DNA from: CAVQBC01 sp963848415
GTDB taxonomy: Bacteria > Actinomycetota > Thermoleophilia > Solirubrobacterales > Solirubrobacteraceae
Direction: 5' to 3'
DNA: 64,000 bases
Assembly: GCA_963848415.1 (NCBI GenBank)
Contig: CAWKDN010000001.1
Span: forward strand, 3,162,001-3,226,000
The notes under the pieces were generated by a model that searched no databases, was not told the DNA's origin, and saw only the letters and a program-made list of their open reading frames with translations. Below are positions 41,054 to 48,540 of this stretch, one piece after another (the first letter of the stretch is position 1; each line of letters opens with the position of its first letter). The translations under genes and the position numbers were made by a program.

Positions 41054-41280
41054 GCGGCGAGCCGGAGTACCAGGACACCCCGGTGGGCCGGCTCCCGGTC
41101 GGCCCGGCCTCGGACGCCGCGCTCGCCGCCGCCGCCGCGAGCAGCAACGGCGACGGCCCGCCGGCCGAGCCGCCCCCCGACCGCCGCGCCGTCCTGCGGC
41201 GCGCCGTCCCCGCCGTCGCGGCCGTGACCGGGGTCGCGATCACCGCCGCCGTCGTCCTCTGGAGGAGGAGCCACCCATGA
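41050..41280 (+). CDS. Small tail-anchored membrane protein of unknown function
   Basis: A 76-residue protein with a Pro/Ala/Gly-rich N-terminal half and one C-terminal helix (AVPAVAAVTGVAITAAVVLW) followed by RRSHP. DRRAVLRRAVP before the helix gives a positive flank. It could be tail-anchored. It is joined by 4-nt overlaps on both sides (GTGA at 41050, ATGA at 41277), so it is a real part of the operon and not a chance frame. It might hold the soluble enzymes or an electron acceptor at the membrane. No family recognised. Confidence 0.7.
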   Translation: MSGEPEYQDTPVGRLPVGPASDAALAAAAASSNGDGPPAEPPPDRRAVLRRAVPAVAAVTGVAITAAVVLWRRSHP

Positions 41281-42050
41281 CCATCGACCAGTCCCGCGTC
41301 CCCAACCGCGCGCCGACCGGCGAGCGCGCCGGCCGGCGCATCGTCGACCTCTCCATGCCGGTGCACCCGGACATGCTCACGTTCCCGCGCATCCCGCCCC
41401 CGGCGCTGTGCGTCAACGAGACCCACGAGCAGTTCGCGGAGCGCATCGGCGCCGCCGAGTACGGCGTGAACATGCTCACCGCGCACTACCTCGTCGTCCA
41501 GAGCGACCACGTCGGCACCCACTGCGACGCGGTCAAGCACATCGTGCCGAGCGCCGGCGGGCCGGACGCGATCCCGCTGGAGTACTGCATCGGCGACGGG
41601 GTGCTGCTCGACTTCACCTGGACGGAGAAGGGCCACGGCATCACGGTCTCCGAGCTCGAGGCCGAGCTCGAGCGCATCGGCTACGAGCTCAAGCCCTACG
41701 ACATCGTGCTCATCCACTCGGGCGCGGGGGCCTACAACGACGAGGAGCGCTACCAGACCGACCACTGCGGCATGACCGGCGACGCGACCCGCTGGCTGAT
41801 CGAGCGCGGCGTACGGATGATGGGCATCGACGCCATCACCTTCGACCCGCCCGTGTGGGCGATGTTCGAGCGCGAGCAGTTCTGGGAGGCCCACCGGGTC
41901 ATGTGGGAAGAGGAGTACTGGCACCTCGAGAACCTCATGAACCTCGACCAGATCGGCCGGCCCTTCGGCTTCCAGCTGTGCGTGCTGCCGATCAAGTGGG
42001 TGGGGACCACCGGCGCGCCGGTGCGCGCGGTCGCGATCGTCGAGGACTGA
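41277..42050 (+). CDS. Cyclase family hydrolase (second of two)
   Basis: A 257-residue cyclase-superfamily protein. The metal motif is SDHVGTHCDAVKHIV near residue 80, preceded by IVDLSMPVHPDMLTFPRIPP. It shares the fold with the 40373-41053 product but is longer, with a C-terminal segment rich in Trp and Glu (FWEAHRVMWEEEYWHLENL). The two probably act on different substrates or as an unequal pair. Similar proteins open cyclic imides, lactones or formamides. Its ATG overlaps the stop of the small membrane protein. Confidence 0.87.
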   Translation: MTIDQSRVPNRAPTGERAGRRIVDLSMPVHPDMLTFPRIPPPALCVNETHEQFAERIGAAEYGVNMLTAHYLVVQSDHVGTHCDAVKHIVPSAGGPDAIPLEYCIGDGVLLDFTWTEKGHGITVSELEAELERIGYELKPYDIVLIHSGAGAYNDEERYQTDHCGMTGDATRWLIERGVRMMGIDAITFDPPVWAMFEREQFWEAHRVMWEEEYWHLENLMNLDQIGRPFGFQLCVLPIKWVGTTGAPVRAVAIVED

Positions 42051-42057
42051 GGCCGAC

Positions 42058-42981
42058 GTGCTCGTCTTCTTCGACGAGGATCGCTGCACGGACGTCGCCG
42101 TCGCGGGCGGCAAGGGCGCCTCGCTGGCCCGCATGACCCAGCTCGGGATGCCGGTGCCGCCGGGCTTCGTCGTCCCGGCGGAGGCGCTGGAGGAGACGCT
42201 GGCCGGCACCGTCTCGGAGATCCGCGCGGTGCTGGCCCGCGGCGAGGCGGGCGAGGAGCTCTCGACGATCGCCACCGAGGCCGAGGCGTTGGTGCGAGCG
42301 GCTGACTCCCACGGCGCGCTGCCGGGCGAGATCGAGACCGCGTACGCCCGCCTGGGCGAGGACGACGTCCCGGTCGCGGTGCGCTCGAGCGCGACGGCGG
42401 AGGACTCCGAGGCGGCGAGCTTCGCGGGCCAGCAGGAGACCTACCTGCACGTCGCGGGCGTCGAGGCGATCGTCGAGCGCATCCGCGACTGCTGGTGCTC
42501 GTTCTTCACCGAGCGCGCGCTGTTCTACCGCAGCAAGAAGGGCTCGCTGGAGGACCTCGAGATGGCGGTCGTCGTCCAGCGGATGGTCGAGCCCGACGTC
42601 GCCGGCGTGCTGTTCACGATCGACCCGACCAAGGGCCGCAAGGATCGGATGGTGGTCGAGGCCGTCCGCGGCCTCGGCGAGGGCGTCGTCTCGGGGCAGC
42701 TGACGCCGGACCAGTACGTGCTGGCGCGCGACGGCCGCGTCAAGCGCACGCGGCTGCACACCCAGCCCTACGCGATCGTTCACGACCCGGCCGGCGGCGT
42801 GCGCGAGCAGGAGCTCACGCCCGAGGAGGCGGTGGGTCAGACGCTCGCGGAGGACCAGCTCGCCCGCCTGGCGAAGGTGGGCGTCGAGCTCGAGGAGCGC
42901 CTGGGCGGCCCGCAGGACGTCGAGTGGGCGATCCAGGGCGACGAGCTCTTCGTGCTGCAGTCGCGCCCGGTCACGACCTGA
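42058..42981 (+). CDS. PEP/pyruvate-binding-type ATP-grasp subunit of a split PEP synthase-like phosphotransferase
   Basis: A 307-residue protein equal to just the N-terminal ATP-grasp domain of PEP synthase. GGKGASLARMTQLGMPVPPG lies near residue 17, VAVRSSATAEDSEAASFAGQ near 104, EMAVVVQRMVEPDVAGVLFT near 167 and QDVEWAIQGDELFVLQSRPV near the end. It has no His-swivel or PEP domain. The size and cut point match residues 1-315 of rifampin phosphotransferase and PpsB of phenylphosphate synthase. The missing His domain is the first gene of the operon. GTG start, 7 bp after the preceding gene. Confidence 0.86.
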   Translation: MLVFFDEDRCTDVAVAGGKGASLARMTQLGMPVPPGFVVPAEALEETLAGTVSEIRAVLARGEAGEELSTIATEAEALVRAADSHGALPGEIETAYARLGEDDVPVAVRSSATAEDSEAASFAGQQETYLHVAGVEAIVERIRDCWCSFFTERALFYRSKKGSLEDLEMAVVVQRMVEPDVAGVLFTIDPTKGRKDRMVVEAVRGLGEGVVSGQLTPDQYVLARDGRVKRTRLHTQPYAIVHDPAGGVREQELTPEEAVGQTLAEDQLARLAKVGVELEERLGGPQDVEWAIQGDELFVLQSRPVTT

Positions 42982-43004
42982 GCGGCTCGCCGGCCCGCTA
43001 GGTC
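42975..43004. terminator. Bidirectional hairpin spanning two convergent stop codons
   Basis: GACCT-G-AGCGG (42975-42985) pairs with CCGCT-AGGTC (42995-43004), with one bulged G and a 9-nt loop. It includes the TGA of the ATP-grasp gene and the TAG of the convergent hydrolase gene. It marks the end of the 9-kb operon. Confidence 0.55.
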
Positions 43005-43645
43005 CCGGGCCCATCGACGCCCAGCCAGCGGGCGATCGCGCTGCGCACACGCTCGTCGAGGACGAGATCCCAGTGGTCGAGGCCGGGAAGATCGAGCTCG
43101 TCCGACCCGTAGAGCTGCGCGACTCGCGTGCCGCGCTCGTCGCGGAAGGAATCGCCGAAGACGACGAGCGACGGACACGGCAGGCGCGGGACCGAGATCC
43201 CGCGCTTGCGCTCCCCGCGCGCCCGGGCCGACTCCGGCCGGGCCCGGATGCCGGCCGGGAAGCGGCCATAGACGGCCTCGGGATCGAGGCTCCCGTCGGT
43301 CACCTCAACCTCAGGATGGAACCCCTGCACCTCGGCAGGCGCACTCGGTTCGATCACGACCACGGCGTGTGGCTGCACCCGCGCGGCGGCTTGCAGGACG
43401 GCCAGGCCGCCCATGCTCCAGCCACACAGCGCAACCGGCCGCGGCAGCTGCGCAGCCCGTCGACCGACGGCCTCGGCGTAGTCGGCGTGCGAGGCGTGGT
43501 TGACGTCGAGGTCGGCCTGCAGGTCGACGGCGACGACGTCCACGCCCGGAAAGGCCGAGGGCCATCCGTCATAGACCCAGGGGCCGCTCCCGGAGCCGTG
43601 CACGAGCAGCAGGGACGTCGGCGGGTCCGTCCGGAGCTCGGCCAT
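42998..43645 (-). CDS. Alpha/beta hydrolase
   Basis: A 215-residue alpha/beta-hydrolase fold protein. The oxyanion motif LLVHGSGSGPWV lies near residue 13, the nucleophile elbow ALCGWSMGGLAV near 76, the acid in VVFGDSFRDERG near 165, and the His in PGLDHWDLVLDE near 190, so the triad is complete. Substrate unknown; esterase or lactonase activity would suit the catabolic setting. The ATG at 43645 gives MAELRTDPP; a GTG at 43663 is possible. It converges on the split-dikinase operon and diverges from the FGGY kinase at 43806. Confidence 0.87.
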   Translation of the reverse strand: MAELRTDPPTSLLLVHGSGSGPWVYDGWPSAFPGVDVVAVDLQADLDVNHASHADYAEAVGRRAAQLPRPVALCGWSMGGLAVLQAAARVQPHAVVVIEPSAPAEVQGFHPEVEVTDGSLDPEAVYGRFPAGIRARPESARARGERKRGISVPRLPCPSLVVFGDSFRDERGTRVAQLYGSDELDLPGLDHWDLVLDERVRSAIARWLGVDGPGT

Positions 43646-43805
43646 CGAGCCATTCTCGCGCACGCCGGCGGCGCCGGGCGGTCAGGCGGCGAACCTCGCC
43701 GTCGAGCCCGGCGACTATAGGATCGCGAACGACGGGGGAGGAGACGCGGAACGTCGGGGCACGCCTCCCTCGGCCGCACGGTCCAACCACCAGCGAGGTG
43801 AAGTC

Positions 43806-45359
43806 GTGACGCAGGCATTCGTCGGCATCGACGCCGGAACCACCGGCTGCACGGTCATGATCTTCGACGAGCAGGGCGAGCGGCTGGGTCAGGGCTACCA
43901 GGAGTACCCGTGCACCTCGCCCCGGGCCGGGTGGATCGAGCAGGACGTCGAGGCGGTCTGGCAGGGCATCTGTGCCGCCAGCCAAGAGGCCGTCGCGGCC
44001 GCGGCGGTGCCGGACTCCGCCTACCGCTCGGTGGGCTTCTCGAGTCAGCGCGGGACCTTCGTCCTGCTCGACGAGGACAAGAACCCGATCGCGCCGTCGA
44101 TCGTCTGGAACGACGGGCGGGCGCTCAAGTACCAGGAGGAGTTCGCGAAGGAGATCTCGCCGGACGAGTACCACACCCACACCGGCATGCAGCTCTCGCC
44201 GCTGTGGTCGGCCGCCAAGATCGCGTGGCTCCGTGACGAGGAGCCTGAGCTGTTCGCCCGTGCGCGCTGGTTCGCCAACGGCCAGGAGTACTTCCTGTAT
44301 CGCCTCGGCGCCGAGGAGTGGGTGACCGACCCCGCATCGCTGACCCTCAACGGCATGCTCGACATCGAGAAGCTCGACTGGAGCGACCGCGTCCTGGCCC
44401 TCTGCGGGATCGACCGCGACCGGGTGCCCCCGGTCGGCATCCCGTCGGGCCAGGCCGGGGTGGTCTCAGCCGCCGCCTCCGACGCCACCGGGCTGCCCGA
44501 GGGCCTTCCCGCGTGCCGCGGCGCGGGCGACCAGCAGTGCGCCGCGATCGGCGCCGGCGTGGTCGCCCAGGGGATGGCCGAGTTCACGGTCGGCACCGCG
44601 GGCGTGATGGTCGCTCACCTCGACGGGCTCGACCGCATCACCGGTCACAACCTGTGGTGGGGCGGTCACGCGGTGCCCGGCGCCTGGGACATCGAGGGAG
44701 GCGCGTTCGCGCTCGGCTCGTCGCTGAAGTGGTGGCGCGACCATCTGGGCGGCGACGAGCAGAACGAGGCCGACGCGGCAGGGCAGAGCGTCTACGCGGT
44801 GATGGTGGAGAAGGCGCACACGTCGCCCGCCGGCGCCAACGGCCTGCTGTTCCACTCCTTCCTCGCCAGCCAGGTGACGCCGTACTACGACGCGGCCTCG
44901 CGCGGCGGCTGGCTCGGGCTCGGCCAGTACCACAACCGCGCCGACATGCTGCGGGCGCTGCTGGAGGGCTGCGCGAACGAGATGCGCATGGTGGTCGATG
45001 CCTTCCAGTCCGACATCGTCGGCGGGATCACCGACCTGCGGCTGACCGGCGGCGGCACGAAGTCCGACGCCTTCGCCCAGCTGATGACCGACGTCATCGG
45101 CCAGCCGACCAAGGTCACCCGCGAGCGCGAGTGCACGGTGCTCGGCGCCGCCATCCTCGGTGCGTTCGGCTCGGGGAGCTTCTCGTCCATCGACGAGGCG
45201 GTCGGCGCGATGGTCAACGTGGAGGGCGACTACGAGCCCAACCAGGCCACGCGAGACCTCTACGAGCAGCAGTACGGCATCTATCGCGGCATGTACGAGG
45301 CGATCGCCAACGCCGGGCAGTACCAGGCGCTCTCGGGCTTCTCGGCCCGCCACTTCTGA
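43806..45359 (+). CDS. FGGY family carbohydrate kinase (xylulokinase-like)
   Basis: A 517-residue sugar kinase. GIDAGTTGCTVMIFDEQGE is the phosphate loop, GFSSQRGTFVLLD and SIVWNDGRALKYQ form the sugar site, GAGDQQCAAIGAG near 240 carries the catalytic Asp and LRLTGGGTKSDAFAQLM near 412 the adenosine site. The set resembles xylulokinases or erythritol-type kinases more than glycerol kinase. GAGGTGAAG precedes the GTG start. The convergent alcohol dehydrogenase at 45363 could supply or use the same polyol. The exact substrate is unknown. Confidence 0.88.
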   Translation: MTQAFVGIDAGTTGCTVMIFDEQGERLGQGYQEYPCTSPRAGWIEQDVEAVWQGICAASQEAVAAAAVPDSAYRSVGFSSQRGTFVLLDEDKNPIAPSIVWNDGRALKYQEEFAKEISPDEYHTHTGMQLSPLWSAAKIAWLRDEEPELFARARWFANGQEYFLYRLGAEEWVTDPASLTLNGMLDIEKLDWSDRVLALCGIDRDRVPPVGIPSGQAGVVSAAASDATGLPEGLPACRGAGDQQCAAIGAGVVAQGMAEFTVGTAGVMVAHLDGLDRITGHNLWWGGHAVPGAWDIEGGAFALGSSLKWWRDHLGGDEQNEADAAGQSVYAVMVEKAHTSPAGANGLLFHSFLASQVTPYYDAASRGGWLGLGQYHNRADMLRALLEGCANEMRMVVDAFQSDIVGGITDLRLTGGGTKSDAFAQLMTDVIGQPTKVTRERECTVLGAAILGAFGSGSFSSIDEAVGAMVNVEGDYEPNQATRDLYEQQYGIYRGMYEAIANAGQYQALSGFSARHF

Positions 45360-45362
45360 GCG

Positions 45363-46391
45363 CTAGGCGAGCTCGAAGACCACCTTCTCGCCGGCGGACA
45401 TCAGCGCGAGCCCCTGGCGCCACTCGCCCAGGGGCAGGCGCGCGGTGATCAGCGGCTCCAGCGCCACCCGCCCGTCGGCCACCAGGCGCAGCGCCCGGCG
45501 ATAGTCCGCGGAGCGCTTGCCGCGCGAGCCGACCAGCTCGAGCTCGCGGTTGATCAGGACGTCGACGTCGATCACCGGTGGCGTGCGGAAGAACGCCACC
45601 AGCACGATCCGCGCGCCCCGCTTGAGCAGCGGAAGCGAGTCCTCGACGATGGTCGCTCCGCCGCTGCACTCGTAGAGCACGGACGCGCCGACGCCGTCGG
45701 ACAGCTCGTCCACGAGCGCGTTGACGTCCGTGTTGTCAGCGTCGACCGCGTGCCGGATCCCCAGCGAGCCGGCGACGGCGAGACGCTCGGCGTGACGCTC
45801 GCGCCCGACCAGCACGACGGTGGCGCCCACCGCGCGCGCCACCTGTGCCACCAGCAGCCCGACCGCACCCGGCCCCGTGACCACGACGACGTCGCCCCCC
45901 ACCGGCGGGCCCTGCTCGATCACCGAGTGCACAGCGATCGAAAGTGGCTCGATCAGCGCCCCCTCGGCCAGCGAGACCCCCGCCGGCAGCCGGTGCACGC
46001 ACGGCCGCCGGATCGCGATCCGCTCCGCCATCCCACCGTCCGTCGTCGTCCCGATGGCCAGCCGGTGCGGGCAGCGGTTGTGCTCTCCCTGCAAGCAGTA
46101 GTGGCACACACCGCACACGTGGGCGTAGGTCTCCAGCGTGACGTGATCGCCGACCGCGAGACCGTCCGCCTCGGTCTCCGGGCCGAGCGCCTGCACCACG
46201 CCCGACACCTCGTGCCCGAGGATGCGCGGCGTGGGGAAGTGCTCGGCGCCCTCGATCGCCTGGCGATCCGTCCCACACACCCCGACCGCGGCCACGTCGA
46301 TCAACACGGCCCCGCGAACCAGCTCGGGCTCGGGCACGTCGCGCAGCTCCACGTTCCCCGGGCCCGGCGCGTACTTGACCAACGCCTGCAT
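45363..46391 (-). CDS. Zinc-dependent alcohol/sorbitol dehydrogenase family protein
   Basis: A 342-residue medium-chain dehydrogenase. The catalytic zinc site is GVCGTDRQAIEG near 37 and GHEVSGVVQALG near 60. The structural zinc has CGVCHYCLQGEHNRC near 93-107, with four Cys. The NAD-binding motif VVTGPGAVGLLVAQ lies near 170. It fits sorbitol, threonine or galactitol-type dehydrogenases that oxidise secondary alcohols. It converges on the FGGY kinase with 3 bp between the stops. The gene runs in the same direction as the amidohydrolase upstream, with about 31 bp between, so they may be co-transcribed. Confidence 0.9.
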   Translation of the reverse strand: MQALVKYAPGPGNVELRDVPEPELVRGAVLIDVAAVGVCGTDRQAIEGAEHFPTPRILGHEVSGVVQALGPETEADGLAVGDHVTLETYAHVCGVCHYCLQGEHNRCPHRLAIGTTTDGGMAERIAIRRPCVHRLPAGVSLAEGALIEPLSIAVHSVIEQGPPVGGDVVVVTGPGAVGLLVAQVARAVGATVVLVGRERHAERLAVAGSLGIRHAVDADNTDVNALVDELSDGVGASVLYECSGGATIVEDSLPLLKRGARIVLVAFFRTPPVIDVDVLINRELELVGSRGKRSADYRRALRLVADGRVALEPLITARLPLGEWRQGLALMSAGEKVVFELA

Positions 46392-46422
46392 TCACCCTCC
46401 CGGCCGAGCCGTCCGCGCGCGC

Positions 46423-47691
46423 TCAGAGGCCCCCGTGCTCCTCGACGGCCGGCTGCTGGAGGCTCTGCCCGCCCTCAGAGGCGATCCAGCCCGCCGACAC
46501 GACGAGCCTGACGTCGTCCAGCGCCGCGAGATCGGCGAGCGGGTCGCCGCCGACCACGAGCGCGTCGGCAGCGTAACCGGGCAGCAGCCGCCCGAGCTCG
46601 CGTTGGCGCCCGACGAGCGCCGCTCCGGTCGTGGTGGCTGCGCGCACGGCGTCGAGGCTCGAGAGGCCGCCGTACTCGGCGAGCAGTCGCATCTCGCCGA
46701 CGACGCTGGACTGCGACGCCGGCGTGTAGGACGTGTCGGTGCCGGCGGCGATGGGGATGCCGCGCTCGCGGGCTCCGGCGATCGTCACGCGCAAGGCGGC
46801 CAGCATCTCCTGTCCGCGCGGCACCAGCCGCGGGTCGGTGTACTCGCCGCCCGGCTCCGCGAGATCGCGGACGGCGGACACGGTCGGGACGAGATAGGTC
46901 CCGCGGGCCCGCATGAGGTCGAGCGTTGCGGCGGAGGCGAACGTCCCGTGCTCGACGGATCGCACGCCGGCGAGGATCGAGTCCCGGATGCCCTCGTCGC
47001 CGTGACCGTGGCACGCCACGCCACCTCGCAGTCGCCGCGCCGCGTCGACCACGGCGCGGATCTGGCGCACGTCGTAGACCTGGACGCGCGGATCCTGCTC
47101 GAACAGGCCGGCCCGCTCGGTCGAGCGGGTCTTGACGAGATCGACCCCGCGCGCGACGTTGACGCTGGTCATGTAGCGCAGCGCCTCGGGCGTGCGGACA
47201 CCGTCGGGCAGCGTCGCCAGCGGAGCGAGACGGGGATCCGCGAGCACGCTGTCGCCCAGGTTCGGCGTCACGAACAGACCGGCGGCGAAGGTGCGCGGGA
47301 TCCCGAGGCCGCCCTGCTCGGAGAGCGCCCGCAGCCCGACGTCCTGGTAGAACGACGTCGAGCCCGAGCGGATCGCCGTCGCCCCGCCCGCAAGGGCCTG
47401 CCGAGCCGCGGCGACGGTGGCCGCGTGGGTGTGCGCGTCGAGCAAGCCGGGCACGACGAAGGCGCCCGCCACGTCGATCCTGCGCCCGGCGCCGGCGGGG
47501 CGGGCGCCGCGGCCGGCGCGTCGGACCACACCACGCGCGAACACGATCGTGGCGTCGTCGGTGACCTCACCGGTCGCGGGGTCGAGCAGCCTCGCTCCGG
47601 TCAAGGTCAGCGGCGGGGCGACGCGCTGGGGCGGCCGGCTGCTTCCCGAACGCGCCCCGGCCGATCGGGCCGTTGCCGCGGATGGACGCAC
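46423..47691 (-). CDS. Amidohydrolase family protein (imidazolonepropionase-like), N-terminus probably frameshifted
   Basis: As an intact frame this is 422 residues from a GTG at 47691. The metal-dependent amidohydrolase core is clear: GLLDAHTHA (HxH) near 83, CHGHGDEG near 225, VEHGTFA near 245 and AAGTDTSYTPASQSS near 315. It probably hydrolyses a cyclic amide or dipeptide. Upstream in the same frame the codons read LTRRGALAGAAAAGAAALV, a Tat-type signal with no start codon. An ATG at 47773 with GGGGGGAG before it is one base out of frame. The true gene therefore likely spans 46423-47773 and encodes an exported enzyme. Confidence 0.8.
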   Translation of the reverse strand: MRPSAATARSAGARSGSSRPPQRVAPPLTLTGARLLDPATGEVTDDATIVFARGVVRRAGRGARPAGAGRRIDVAGAFVVPGLLDAHTHAATVAAARQALAGGATAIRSGSTSFYQDVGLRALSEQGGLGIPRTFAAGLFVTPNLGDSVLADPRLAPLATLPDGVRTPEALRYMTSVNVARGVDLVKTRSTERAGLFEQDPRVQVYDVRQIRAVVDAARRLRGGVACHGHGDEGIRDSILAGVRSVEHGTFASAATLDLMRARGTYLVPTVSAVRDLAEPGGEYTDPRLVPRGQEMLAALRVTIAGARERGIPIAAGTDTSYTPASQSSVVGEMRLLAEYGGLSSLDAVRAATTTGAALVGRQRELGRLLPGYAADALVVGGDPLADLAALDDVRLVVSAGWIASEGGQSLQQPAVEEHGGL

Positions 47692-47829
47692 CAGTGCAGC
47701 CGCGCCCGCAGCCGCCGCTCCGGCCAGCGCCCCCCGGCGCGTGAGCCCGTGATCAGCGTGATCTGTCCGTCATGACCCGCTCCCCCCTCGAGATGTCCCG
47801 CTGCACCCTACTCCGGGGAGCTGTAGGCC

Positions 47830-48192
47830 TCACTCGGGGCGGTGCGTGACCGCCTCCACGTTGTTGCCCTCGGGATCGAGCACGAACGCGCCGTAGTAGG
47901 TGTCGTGGTAGTGCGTCCGCAGCCCCGGCGGGCCGTTCTCGCGCCCGCCGGCGGCGAGCGCCTCGCGGTGGAAGGCCTCGACGGTCGCCCGGTCAGGTGC
48001 GGCGAAGGCGACGTGCAGCGGGGCGGAGGAGGGGCGGTCGGAGATCCAGAAGTCCGGCTTGCCGTCGCGCCCGAAGCCGACGCCGTAGGGACGGTCCATG
48101 AGCGCGACGTAGCCGAGCGGCGCCAGCGCGCGCTCATAGAACGCGCGGCTGACGGCGAGGTCGGCGACGCCGAGGTTGACGTGGTCGATCAT
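47830..48192 (-). CDS. VOC family protein
   Basis: A 120-residue VOC-fold protein. It starts MIDHVNLGVADLAVSRAFYE (metal His in DHVNLG) and ends YGAFVLDPEGNNVEAVTH (metal Glu). HVAFAAPDRATVEAFHREAL is the second repeat. The pattern is close to glyoxalase-like proteins of unknown substrate often annotated as lactoylglutathione lyase-like. ATG at 48192. It stands alone between the amidohydrolase and the FmdB-like gene; both neighbours are on the same strand with gaps of about 50 bp. Confidence 0.88.
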   Translation of the reverse strand: MIDHVNLGVADLAVSRAFYERALAPLGYVALMDRPYGVGFGRDGKPDFWISDRPSSAPLHVAFAAPDRATVEAFHREALAAGGRENGPPGLRTHYHDTYYGAFVLDPEGNNVEAVTHRPE

Positions 48193-48240
48193 TCCGGCGC
48201 CGACGCTACCGCGGCAGCGCCGGCGCCGCTTGGACGATTG

Positions 48241-48531
48241 TCAGGGCCGCGGGAGCTTGCGCAGGGCCGGGGTCAGCGGCAGCACCGGCGTGCGCTTGTG
48301 CGCGGGCGCCGGCGGCAGCGAGGTCACGACCTCGGGCTCGTAGCGGCTCTTCTCGGCGCGGTCGATCGCCCCGGCCACCGCGACCGGGGTGGAGGTGAGC
48401 ATCGGCGCCGAGAACACCCGCGCCGCCGGCCCGCCGCACGCCGGGCACGCCGCCGACCCCGGCGGCGCGCCCAGCGGCGCGGTCACGTCGAAGCCGCCGT
48501 CGCGCTCACAGCGGAACTCGTAGAACGCCAT
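48241..48531 (-). CDS. FmdB-like zinc ribbon protein
   Basis: A 96-residue protein. The N-terminus MAFYEFRCERDGGFDV matches FmdB, and CPACGGPAARVFSAP supplies the second CxxC. In typical FmdB the first pair is also CxxC (RCxxCG); here the second Cys of that pair is Asp, leaving three Cys. The C-terminal 50 residues are Pro-rich and look disordered. It follows the formamidase gene by 9 bp, as fmdB does in known formamidase loci, where its role is regulatory or unclear. Confidence 0.82.
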   Translation of the reverse strand: MAFYEFRCERDGGFDVTAPLGAPPGSAACPACGGPAARVFSAPMLTSTPVAVAGAIDRAEKSRYEPEVVTSLPPAPAHKRTPVLPLTPALRKLPRP

Positions 48532-48540
48532 CCCTCGCCC

